NCBI RefSeq assembly: GCF_001641335.1
Contig: NZ_LVEM01000005.1
Location: forward strand, 124,001-188,000
DNA from: Bradyrhizobium stylosanthis
Lineage (GTDB): Bacteria; Pseudomonadota; Alphaproteobacteria; Rhizobiales; Xanthobacteraceae
Length of the DNA stretch: 64,000 nucleotides
Direction of reading: 5' to 3'
Positions 55,645 to 62,759 of this stretch are shown here, one piece after another. The position numbers and the translations under genes are program-made. The notes beneath the pieces are model-generated. The model did no database searches, was not told the origin of the DNA, and was given only the letters and a program-made list of their open reading frames with translations. Positions within the stretch are counted from its first letter, which is position 1. Each line of letters starts with the position of its first letter.

Positions 55645-55804
55645 GTCGTCCCGGCCTAGCGCGCAATTGCGAGCGGGGCGCCGGGACCCATAACCCCAGG
55701 GAGTGGTTTGGCGAAGACTCGCAGTGAAGCAGTCTTTCCGCGTTATCAACCCGCATCTCATCGATAAATCACGCGGTATGGGTCCCGGCCTTCGCCGGGA
55801 CGAC
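55645..55804. repeat. intergenic hairpin repeat, family B copy 3, long left arm
   Basis: The left arm starts GTCGTCCCGGCC and carries the extension TAGCGCGCAATTGCGAGCGG before GCCGGGACCC. The right arm ATGGGTCCCGGCCTTCGCCG ends in GGGACGAC in the short form. A long variable middle of about 90 bases contains GGCGAAGACTCGC. The extension centre GCGCAATTGCG is itself palindromic. Confidence 0.85.
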
Positions 55805-55810
55805 AGTGCC

Positions 55811-55900
55811 GTAGGGTGGGCAAAGCGAAGCGTGCCCACGCATTTTTCGCGATCGAGAGAGATGGTGGGCACGGCGCAAGTGCGCCTTTGCCCACCCTAC
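55811..55900. repeat. intergenic hairpin repeat, family C copy 2
   Basis: GTAGGGTGGGCAAAGCGAAG at the left pairs with GCGCCTTTGCCCACCCTAC at the right, with inner CGTGCCCAC and GTGGGCACGG. Nearly the same as the copy at 48581, with a different centre. It sits directly behind a family B copy. Confidence 0.88.
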
Positions 55901-55928
55901 GGGTTCTGACTGCTGGGCTACGTATTCC

Positions 55929-57023
55929 CTACCCCTCCGGCATCGCCCCCACATAGGACGAGCTCGGCCGGATCAGCCGGCCCGTGCGCTGCTGCTCGCG
56001 CGCGTGTGCAGTCCAGCCTGCGCTGCGGGCCACCGCGAAGATCGGCGTGAAGGCCTGCCGCGGAATCGCCAGCGCATCGAGCAGGATCGCGGTGAAGAAC
56101 TCGACATTCGTCTCCAGCGGCCGGTCCGGATTCTTCTTGCGCAGCGCGCTGCGGATATAGGCCTCGACCTCGCCGGCGAATGGCAGGTCGGTGCCGTTGG
56201 AGGCGAGCGCCTCGACCGCGGTTTTCAGCACGTCGGCGCGCGGATCGCGCACGCGATAGACGCGGTGGCCAAAGCCCATCATCCGCTCGCCGCGCGCCAG
56301 CGCCGCATCCACCCAGGGCTGGATGCGCTCGCGCGATCCGATGGCGTCGAGCATTTCCAGCACCGGCTCCGGCGCGCCGCCGTGCAAGGGGCCGGTCAGC
56401 GCGCAATAGCCGGCGGTGACGGCGGCGAACAGGTCGGCCTGCGTCGAGGCGACCACGCGCGCGGTGAAGGTCGAGGCATTCATGCCGTGGTCGCTGGCGG
56501 TGACGAGATAGGCGTCCAGCGCCGTGACCTCGCGCGCGGCCGGGACGCGCCCGTGCAGCATGCGCAGCGTATCGGCGGCGTGGCTGACATTCGGATCGGG
56601 TGCGATCGGCTCCAGCCCTTTGGCGCGCCGGACCAGCGCACCCGCGATCACCGGAAACGCGCCGACGATGGTCGCTTCATGTGCGAGCCCGTGCTCGGCG
56701 CGAAGGCCCGCGACTGCCGCACGAAACCCGTCAACGACGCCCATGCCGTTCGTCGCCGGCAAAAGCTCCGGCAGGCGGGCAAACGCACGTTCGCGGCCCG
56801 CGCCCAGGCTCGCCCGCACATTGGCTTCGGTGAGGGTGGTCTTGCTGGCGCCGTTCCAGAGCCGGGCGGTGACGCCCTCGAAGCTCGATTGTGCAGCGAG
56901 GCGGCCGACATGCTCGCCGGCGATGATCAGCTCGCCGCGCTCGCCGTCGACATGGCTCAGCACGGTCTCGGCCGCGGGAACTCCGTCCAGTCCGATCTGG
57001 CTTTTGGTGAGGTGGATGTTCAT
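55929..57023 (-). CDS. citrate synthase / 2-methylcitrate synthase family protein
   Basis: A 364-residue citrate synthase-fold protein. Active-site regions: H214 in GPLHGGAPEP, H253 in GFGHRVYRVRDPRA, and E308 in NVEFFTAILL where classical enzymes have Asp. MNASTFTARVVAST is the conserved core. Condensation of acetyl- or propionyl-CoA with oxaloacetate is the family reaction; the substrate is open. ATG 57023 has AGGAG upstream. It diverges from an HTH-fused paralogue across 82 bases. The genome's main citrate synthase is probably elsewhere, since these are shorter than the usual Gram-negative form. Confidence 0.85.
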   Translation of the reverse strand: MNIHLTKSQIGLDGVPAAETVLSHVDGERGELIIAGEHVGRLAAQSSFEGVTARLWNGASKTTLTEANVRASLGAGRERAFARLPELLPATNGMGVVDGFRAAVAGLRAEHGLAHEATIVGAFPVIAGALVRRAKGLEPIAPDPNVSHAADTLRMLHGRVPAAREVTALDAYLVTASDHGMNASTFTARVVASTQADLFAAVTAGYCALTGPLHGGAPEPVLEMLDAIGSRERIQPWVDAALARGERMMGFGHRVYRVRDPRADVLKTAVEALASNGTDLPFAGEVEAYIRSALRKKNPDRPLETNVEFFTAILLDALAIPRQAFTPIFAVARSAGWTAHAREQQRTGRLIRPSSSYVGAMPEG

Positions 57024-57074
57024 GACCTGATCTCCTTTTGCACTGCACGCAGGGATAAGGTCAGGCCTCTCGAC

Positions 57075-57104
57075 AGATTGATCAATCTTGATTACATAAA
57101 TCAA
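57075..57104. promoter_or_regulatory. two abutting inverted repeats between the citrate synthase pair
   Basis: A perfect 14-base palindrome, AGATTGATCAATCT (57075-57088), shares its last T with a second repeat, TTGATT-ACATA-AATCAA (57088-57104). Three to four GATT/AATC half-sites therefore follow one another and end one base before the ATG of the HTH-citrate synthase. The site should control both genes; self-binding by the HTH protein is the simplest guess. Confidence 0.6.
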
Positions 57105-57105
57105 T

Positions 57106-58350
57106 ATGAATAATTCTGGCGAGCTCTACCTCTCCGCTCGGGAAGCCGCCGCCGAGCTCGCGATCTCGCCGGCCACCCTCTACGCCTATGTCAGCCGCGG
57201 CCTGATCCGCTCCGAGCCGACGCCGGACTCGCGGAAAAACCGCTACCGCGCCGAGGACGTCCGCGCTCTCAAGGAGCGCCGCGTCCCGTCGCCGGAGCCC
57301 CGCGGCCTGCGCAGCTTCGATGCCGACCTGCCCGTCATGGACACGGAGATCTCGACCATCACCGAGGAGGGCGCGATCTATCGCGGGGTCAATTGCGTCG
57401 ATCTCGCCGAGAACGACACGCTGGAGCACGCCGCCACGCTGCTTTGGGACGTCTCGGATGTCGATCCGTTCGCACCCGACAATCAGCCCGCACTATCCGA
57501 CGAGATGCACGTGATCGCAGACGCCGCGCGCCGCGCGGCACCAATCGACCGTGCGATTGCGGTACTGGCGCTCGCCGCGAGTGCCGATCCCCGTGCCTTC
57601 ACCCGCGCTCCCGATGGCCGCGCCATGGTCGGCGCGCGCATTGTGCGGCTGCTGGTCGCGACCATGCTCAATGCCGAGCCATCAGCCGAGCCGCTGCATC
57701 ACCAGGTCGCAAAGGCGTGGGCGCCCGATAACAAGCATGCGCCCGACCTGATCCGCCGCGCGCTCGTCCTGCTGGCCGATCACGAGCTCAACGCGTCGAC
57801 CTTCACGGCGCGCTGCGCGGCCTCCACCGGCCTCAATCTCTATGACGCCGTCATCGCCGGCCTCGCCGCGCTGAAAGGTCCAAAGCACGGCGGCGCCGGC
57901 GTGCTGGCCTCGCAGCTCGTCAAGACGCTGGTGGACCGCGATGTCGCGCCCATGGTGCGCGAGCGCGTCGCGCTCGGCGAGCGCTTTGCCGGCTTCGGCC
58001 ACGGCGTCTACAAGCGCGGCGATCCCCGCGCGCAATCGCTGCTGAATGCCCTGTCGCGCGCCGGCGCGCCGCGAAAATTCACGCGCGAGGTGCCGGAGCG
58101 GATTGCGGAAGCGACCGGCGAATTCGTCAATATCGACTACGCGCTCGCGGTGCTGGTGCATGCCCTGCGCCTGCCGGCCGGCAGCGAGCTCGCTCTGTTC
58201 GCCATGGCCCGCAGCGTCGGCTGGATCGCCCATGCCAGCGAGCAATTGCAGTTCGGGAAGTTGATCAGGCCGAGGGCAAGGTATGTGGGGCCGGCGCCGG
58301 GGCGGAGGTCGGTCGTCGTCCCGGCGAAGGCCGGGACCCATACCGCGTGA
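57106..58350 (+). CDS. citrate synthase-family protein with N-terminal helix-turn-helix
   Basis: A 414-residue fusion. Residues 7-58 form a MerR/excisionase-like HTH (LYLSAREAAAELAISPATLY, then AYVSRGLI and NRYRAEDVRAL). Residues 75-395 are citrate synthase: H261 in GPKHGGAG, H299 in GFGHGVYKRGDPRA and D344 in VNIDYALAVL. The residue after H299 is Gly in place of the usual Arg. The last 12 or so residues (VVVPAKAGTHTA) and the stop are encoded by a family B repeat. There is no clear ribosome-binding site; the operator-like repeats end right before the ATG. It may be a metabolite-sensing regulator, an enzyme, or both. Confidence 0.82.
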   Translation: MNNSGELYLSAREAAAELAISPATLYAYVSRGLIRSEPTPDSRKNRYRAEDVRALKERRVPSPEPRGLRSFDADLPVMDTEISTITEEGAIYRGVNCVDLAENDTLEHAATLLWDVSDVDPFAPDNQPALSDEMHVIADAARRAAPIDRAIAVLALAASADPRAFTRAPDGRAMVGARIVRLLVATMLNAEPSAEPLHHQVAKAWAPDNKHAPDLIRRALVLLADHELNASTFTARCAASTGLNLYDAVIAGLAALKGPKHGGAGVLASQLVKTLVDRDVAPMVRERVALGERFAGFGHGVYKRGDPRAQSLLNALSRAGAPRKFTREVPERIAEATGEFVNIDYALAVLVHALRLPAGSELALFAMARSVGWIAHASEQLQFGKLIRPRARYVGPAPGRRSVVVPAKAGTHTA

Positions 58351-58458
58351 TCTATCGATAGCGGACAGTAGTACTGGACGGCGAGCCTTCGCCAAACCAA
58401 GTTCAGTGGTTATGGGTCCCGGCCCCCCGCGCGCAATTGCGCGCTAGGCCGGGACGAC
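58315..58458. repeat. intergenic hairpin repeat, family B copy 4, overlapping a coding end
   Basis: GTCGTCCCGGCGAAGGCCGG starts inside the HTH-citrate synthase gene and supplies its final codons and TGA. The right arm is the long form: ATGGGTCCCGGCCCCCCGCG followed by CGCAATTGCGCGCTAGGCCG and GGACGAC. So here the right arm is extended, in contrast to copy 3 where it is the left. Confidence 0.88.
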
Positions 58459-58477
58459 AGCGGAGGTGTGGCGACAG

Positions 58478-59134
58478 CTACCCCTGCGGCTTCACCGCGA
58501 CACCGCCGGCATTCCGCCGGCGATAGATCCACACTGCGACGCCGCCGACGATCGCAACCGCGACCACGGTCAAGATCCAGATGTGCTTGAACGGATGCCC
58601 ATGGTGCGGCACGCCGAAATATTCGTGGAAGGCGGACACCGCCAGCACGCCCGGCAGCACATGGGCGGGCGCCCAGACCAGGATCGCCGGGATGTTCACG
58701 GTGTAGAATTTTGCCGGCGCCATCCCCAGTGCGCCGGCGGTCACGGGCACGAAGGCGCGGATCGGGGGCACGAAGCGGGCGAAGAACACGGCCCAGGTGC
58801 CGAAACGCTTGAAGAAGCTTTCGCTCTCGGCGACCACGCGCGGATAGTTGGTCAGCGGCCAGGCGGTGAGGATCTCGCGCTGGCGCCGGTGGCCGATCCA
58901 GTAGGCCGAGCCGTCGCCGAGCACCGCGCCGAGCGCGGCGGCCACCAGCACCCATTGCAGCTTCAGCTCGCCGCCCGGAACCAGGGCGCTCAGCGCCAGG
59001 ATGATGGTCGAGCCTGGGATGACCGAGCCCACCACCGGCACGGCTTCCAGCAGCGCCGCCAGGAACAGGGTCAGATAGGCCAGCCACGCATGGGCGGAGA
59101 CGAAGGATATGAGGGGATCGAGAAAGGACGTCAC
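58478..59134 (-). CDS. DedA-family membrane protein
   Basis: A 218-residue inner-membrane protein with a SNARE-associated/DedA domain. PVVGSVIPGSTIILALSALVPGG, LGDGSAYWIGHR and FFARFVPPIRAFVPVTAGALGM are the family's conserved parts, including the re-entrant region and the FxRFxPxxRxxxP motif. DedA proteins flip phospholipid or undecaprenyl-phosphate carriers. It lies alone, divergent from cobS by about 295 bases. Confidence 0.92.
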   Translation of the reverse strand: MTSFLDPLISFVSAHAWLAYLTLFLAALLEAVPVVGSVIPGSTIILALSALVPGGELKLQWVLVAAALGAVLGDGSAYWIGHRRQREILTAWPLTNYPRVVAESESFFKRFGTWAVFFARFVPPIRAFVPVTAGALGMAPAKFYTVNIPAILVWAPAHVLPGVLAVSAFHEYFGVPHHGHPFKHIWILTVVAVAIVGGVAVWIYRRRNAGGVAVKPQG

Positions 59135-59429
59135 GTCGTCTCTGTGGCGGGCAGGGGATTTCGGGTTCAGACCCTACATATGTAAGGTCGGCGCGGGAAA
59201 GTGCCATTCGCTTGGGCAGGCAGCCCATCCCGCCCGAAATTCGAGCGTGATTCGCAAGGCAGCCCTCCCAAAACTGCGTTCCTCACCTATCTAAATGAAA
59301 AGACAACGGAACTTTGATTGAGGGGCGGGCTTCTGCCGGCACGTTGTCTCTGATAGGTTCGCACGCGCACCCAGCCGCAGCCAACGTGCAATAACTGGTC
59401 TCGGGATCGCCCGGGGCCTCGGAGGATTG
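59135..59429. other. divergent DedA/cobS intergenic region
   Basis: No gene seen. A TACATATGTA palindrome lies near 59175-59184. The cobS ribosome-binding site GGAGG is at about 59421. No sequence resembling a cobalamin riboswitch was noticed in the 200 bases before cobS. Confidence 0.35.
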
Positions 59430-60428
59430 ATGACGACCGCCGCCATGTCCAAAGTTGAGGAAGTTTCCGGTCTGCCCGACATGAAGGTGTCGGTCCGCCA
59501 GGTGTTCGGGATCGACAGCGATCTCGAAGTGCCGGCCTATTCCGAAGTCGATCCTCATGTGCCCGAAGTCGATTCCGATTACCGCTTCGACCGCGCCACC
59601 ACGCTCGCCATTCTCGCCGGCTTTGCCCGCAACCGCCGCGTGATGGTGACCGGCTATCACGGCACCGGTAAATCCACCCATATCGAGCAGGTCGCCGCCC
59701 GCCTGAACTGGCCCTGCGTGCGCGTCAACCTCGACAGCCACATCAGCCGTATCGACCTCGTCGGCAAGGACTCCATCGTGGTCCGCGACGGCAAGCAGGT
59801 CACCGAATTCCGTGACGGCATCCTGCCCTGGGCACTGCAGAACAACGTCGCGCTGGTGTTCGACGAATACGACGCCGGCCGCCCGGACGTGATGTTCGTG
59901 ATCCAGCGCGTGCTGGAAGTCTCGGGCCGCCTGACGCTGCTCGACCAGAACAAGGTGATCAAGCCGCACCCGGCGTTCCGCCTGTTTGCGACCGCCAACA
60001 CCGTCGGCCTCGGCGACACCTCGGGCCTCTATCACGGCACCCAGCAGATCAACCAGGGCCAGATGGACCGCTGGTCGATCGTCACCACGCTGAACTATCT
60101 CAGCCACGACGAGGAAGTGGAGATCGTGCTGGCCAAGGCCAAGCACTATCGCACGCAGGAAGGCCGCGACATCGTCAACAAGATGGTGCGCCTCGCCGAT
60201 CTCACCCGTAACGCTTTCGCCAACGGCGATCTGTCGACGGTGATGAGCCCGCGCACGGTGATCACCTGGGCCGAAAACTCCGACATCTTCGGCGATATCG
60301 GCTTTGCGTTCCGCGTCACCTTCCTCAACAAGTGCGACGAGCTCGAGCGTCCGCTGGTCGCCGAGTTCTACCAGCGCTGCTTCAACGCGGAGCTGCCGGA
60401 ATCGGCAGTCAACGTGGCGCTCAGCTAG
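59430..60428 (+). CDS. cobS: cobaltochelatase subunit CobS
   Basis: A 332-residue AAA+ ATPase of the aerobic cobalt chelatase, which inserts cobalt into hydrogenobyrinate a,c-diamide with CobN and CobT. Walker A is GYHGTGKSTH (near 74), Walker B is VALVFDEYDAG, and sensor ATANTVGLGD is intact. ATG 59430 follows GGAGG. cobT comes after a GNAT gene. cobN is not in the window. Confidence 0.96.
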   Translation: MTTAAMSKVEEVSGLPDMKVSVRQVFGIDSDLEVPAYSEVDPHVPEVDSDYRFDRATTLAILAGFARNRRVMVTGYHGTGKSTHIEQVAARLNWPCVRVNLDSHISRIDLVGKDSIVVRDGKQVTEFRDGILPWALQNNVALVFDEYDAGRPDVMFVIQRVLEVSGRLTLLDQNKVIKPHPAFRLFATANTVGLGDTSGLYHGTQQINQGQMDRWSIVTTLNYLSHDEEVEIVLAKAKHYRTQEGRDIVNKMVRLADLTRNAFANGDLSTVMSPRTVITWAENSDIFGDIGFAFRVTFLNKCDELERPLVAEFYQRCFNAELPESAVNVALS

Positions 60429-60444
60429 GCCAAATGACCTGACA

Positions 60445-60855
60445 ATGCCAACCATCACCGTCGAGCGCACCATTGGTACTACCAAGAAGGCTGTGCTCGC
60501 CGGGCTCGGCGCCTACAACGACGAGCAGTTCGGGAAGCAGAAGGTCAAGAGCATCGCGGTCTCGTTGAAGGACGGCCGCAAGATCGTCGGCGGCATCGTC
60601 GGGCACCTCTGGGCCACGGTTCTGTTCATCCAGTATTTCTGGATCGACCAGAAACAGCGCAGCAAGGGCTTTGGCACGAAGCTGATCGCGGCGATCGAAG
60701 ACGAAGCAAGACAATTGGGCGCGGTCCAGGCCCATGTTGACACGATGAGTTTCCAGGCGCCGGGGTTCTATCGTTCCCAAGGGTACGAGGAGTTCGGCAC
60801 CCTCAAGGGCTATCCCGGCGGCGTGACGCGCCATTCGTTTACGAAGTCGCTATGA
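60445..60855 (+). CDS. GNAT-family N-acetyltransferase
   Basis: A 136-residue GNAT protein. The acetyl-CoA-binding pattern is QKQRSKGFGTKLIAAIEDEA (near 70-90), and AHVDTMSFQAPGFYRSQGYEEFGT near 105 is the closing part. Substrate unknown. The gene starts 17 bases after cobS and its stop overlaps cobT's ATG by four bases, so it is translated with the chelatase subunits. There is no known acetylation step for it in cobalamin synthesis. Confidence 0.88.
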   Translation: MPTITVERTIGTTKKAVLAGLGAYNDEQFGKQKVKSIAVSLKDGRKIVGGIVGHLWATVLFIQYFWIDQKQRSKGFGTKLIAAIEDEARQLGAVQAHVDTMSFQAPGFYRSQGYEEFGTLKGYPGGVTRHSFTKSL

Positions 60856-62759
60856 GCACATCATCATCCAATTCCAAATTCCGTAACACCAAGGAAGCGC
60901 CGACCGAGCCGTTCAAGCGCTCGGTCGCCTCATGCCTGAAGGCGATCGCCAAGGCGCCCGAGCTCGACGTCTCCTTCGCCGCCGAGCGCCCGGGCCTTGC
61001 GCCCGGCAAGGCGCGGCTGCCGGAGCCGGCGCGCAAGATGACCAAGCGCGACGCCGCGATCGTGCGCGGCCATGCCGACTCCATCGCGCTCAAGCTCGCC
61101 TGTCACGATCCCAAGGTTCACCGCAAGCTGATGCCCGGCAATCCGCAGGCGCGCGGCGTGTTCGAGGCGGTGGAGCAGGCTCGCGTCGAGGCGATCGGCG
61201 CGCGCCGCATGGCGGGCGTTGCGAAAAACCTCACCGCGATGCTCGACGACCATTTCCATCGCGGCAAGTTCGACGAGATCACCGACCGCGCCGACGCGCC
61301 GCTGGCCGATGCGCTGGCGATGCTGGTGCGCGAGCGCCTGACCGGCATGGCGCCGCCGGCGGCCGCCAAGAAGATGGTCGATCTCTGGCGCCCCATTCTC
61401 GAAGACAAGATCGGTAGGCGGCTCGACCGGCTCGACGGCGTGGTCGAGGACCAGACCAAGTTCGCCGACGCCGTGCACGACCTGCTCTCCGCGCTCGAGC
61501 TCGGCGACGAGCGCAACGCCGACAGCGAGGATAACGACGACAACGACGAGAACCAGGACGGCGACAACGATCAGTCCGGCGCCGAGGGCTCGCCCGATTC
61601 CGACGCCGCGCAGGAAATGAGCGCCGACCAGGCGCAGGCCTCCAGCGAGGAGATGAGCGAGAGCGCGATGGAAAGCGCGCAGGCCTCGACCTCCGACACT
61701 TTCGACGACGGCGAGCTCGGCGACGACGAGACGCCGGGCGAGGCGACGCGCCCGAACTCGCACGGCAAGAACGAGCCACGCGGGCCGGAATATCACGCCT
61801 TCGCGCCGAAGTTCGACGAGGTCATCGCCGCCGAGGATCTCTGCGACCACGACGAGCTGGAGCGCCTGCGCGCCTATCTCGACAAGCAGCTCGCGCATCT
61901 GCAGGGCATCGTCGCGCGCCTGGCCAACCGCCTGCAGCGCCGCCTGATGGCGCAGCAGAACCGCGCCTGGGAGTTCGACCTCGAAGAGGGCATTCTCGAC
62001 CCCGCGCGCCTGTCGCGCGTCGTCACCGATCCCTATCACCCGCTGTCCTTCATGCACGAGAAGGAGGCGACGTTCCGCGACACGGTCGTCACGCTGCTGC
62101 TCGACAATTCCGGCTCGATGCGCGGGCGCCCGATCACGGTCGCGGCGACCTGCGCCGACATCCTCGCCCGCACGCTGGAGCGTTGCGGCGTCAAGGTCGA
62201 GATCCTCGGCTTCACCACGCGCGCCTGGAAGGGCGGGCAATCGCGCGAGGCGTGGCTTGCCGCCGGCAAGCCGGCCAATCCCGGCCGCCTCAACGATCTC
62301 CGCCACATCATCTACAAGTCGGCCGACGCCCCCTGGCGTCGTGCGCGCAAGAATCTCGGCCTGATGATGCGCGAGGGTCTGCTGAAGGAGAACATCGACG
62401 GCGAGGCGCTCGACTGGGCGCACAAGCGCCTGCTCGGCCGGCCCGAGCAGCGCAAGATCCTGATGATGATCTCGGACGGTGCGCCGGTCGACGATTCCAC
62501 GCTGTCGGTCAATCCCGGCAACTATCTCGAGCGGCATCTGCGCCACATCATCGAGGAGATCGAGACCCGCTCGCCGGTCGAGCTGATCGCGATCGGCATC
62601 GGCCACGACGTGACGCGCTACTACCGCCGCGCGGTGACGATCGTGGACGCCGAAGAGCTCGGCGGCGCCATCACCGAGAAGCTCGCCGAACTCTTCAGCG
62701 AGACCAACACAGCGCCAACCCAGCCGGCCGGTCGCCCGCGACGCAAACTGCATTCGTGA
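60852..62759 (+). CDS. cobT: cobaltochelatase subunit CobT
   Basis: A 635-residue partner of CobS. The N-terminal CobT domain (15-215) leads to a very acidic middle (about 218-300; runs of Asp and Glu), then a C-terminal vWA domain with the metal site DNSGSMRG (D418 first). The vWA binds CobN during chelation. The acidic linker is usual for the family. It overlaps the GNAT gene by four bases and the phytase-like gene by four bases. Confidence 0.96.
   Translation: MSTSSSNSKFRNTKEAPTEPFKRSVASCLKAIAKAPELDVSFAAERPGLAPGKARLPEPARKMTKRDAAIVRGHADSIALKLACHDPKVHRKLMPGNPQARGVFEAVEQARVEAIGARRMAGVAKNLTAMLDDHFHRGKFDEITDRADAPLADALAMLVRERLTGMAPPAAAKKMVDLWRPILEDKIGRRLDRLDGVVEDQTKFADAVHDLLSALELGDERNADSEDNDDNDENQDGDNDQSGAEGSPDSDAAQEMSADQAQASSEEMSESAMESAQASTSDTFDDGELGDDETPGEATRPNSHGKNEPRGPEYHAFAPKFDEVIAAEDLCDHDELERLRAYLDKQLAHLQGIVARLANRLQRRLMAQQNRAWEFDLEEGILDPARLSRVVTDPYHPLSFMHEKEATFRDTVVTLLLDNSGSMRGRPITVAATCADILARTLERCGVKVEILGFTTRAWKGGQSREAWLAAGKPANPGRLNDLRHIIYKSADAPWRRARKNLGLMMREGLLKENIDGEALDWAHKRLLGRPEQRKILMMISDGAPVDDSTLSVNPGNYLERHLRHIIEEIETRSPVELIAIGIGHDVTRYYRRAVTIVDAEELGGAITEKLAELFSETNTAPTQPAGRPRRKLHS

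Larger units (their letters stand above)
55608..55928. other. intergenic region filled by two adjacent repeats (B then C)
   Basis: No gene. It lies between the J-domain gene and the convergent citrate synthase. Family B copy 3 (55645-55804) and family C copy 2 (55811-55900) lie six bases apart and take up nearly all the space. Confidence 0.7.

Noticed and set aside
59185..59429. A cobalamin riboswitch ahead of cobS
   Set aside because: No B12-box-like sequence or suitable fold was recognised in the leader region.
60930..62753. A 607-codon minus-strand frame opposite cobT
   Set aside because: It is the complementary shadow of cobT, whose acidic linker reads as Leu/Val/Ala-rich sequence in this frame.
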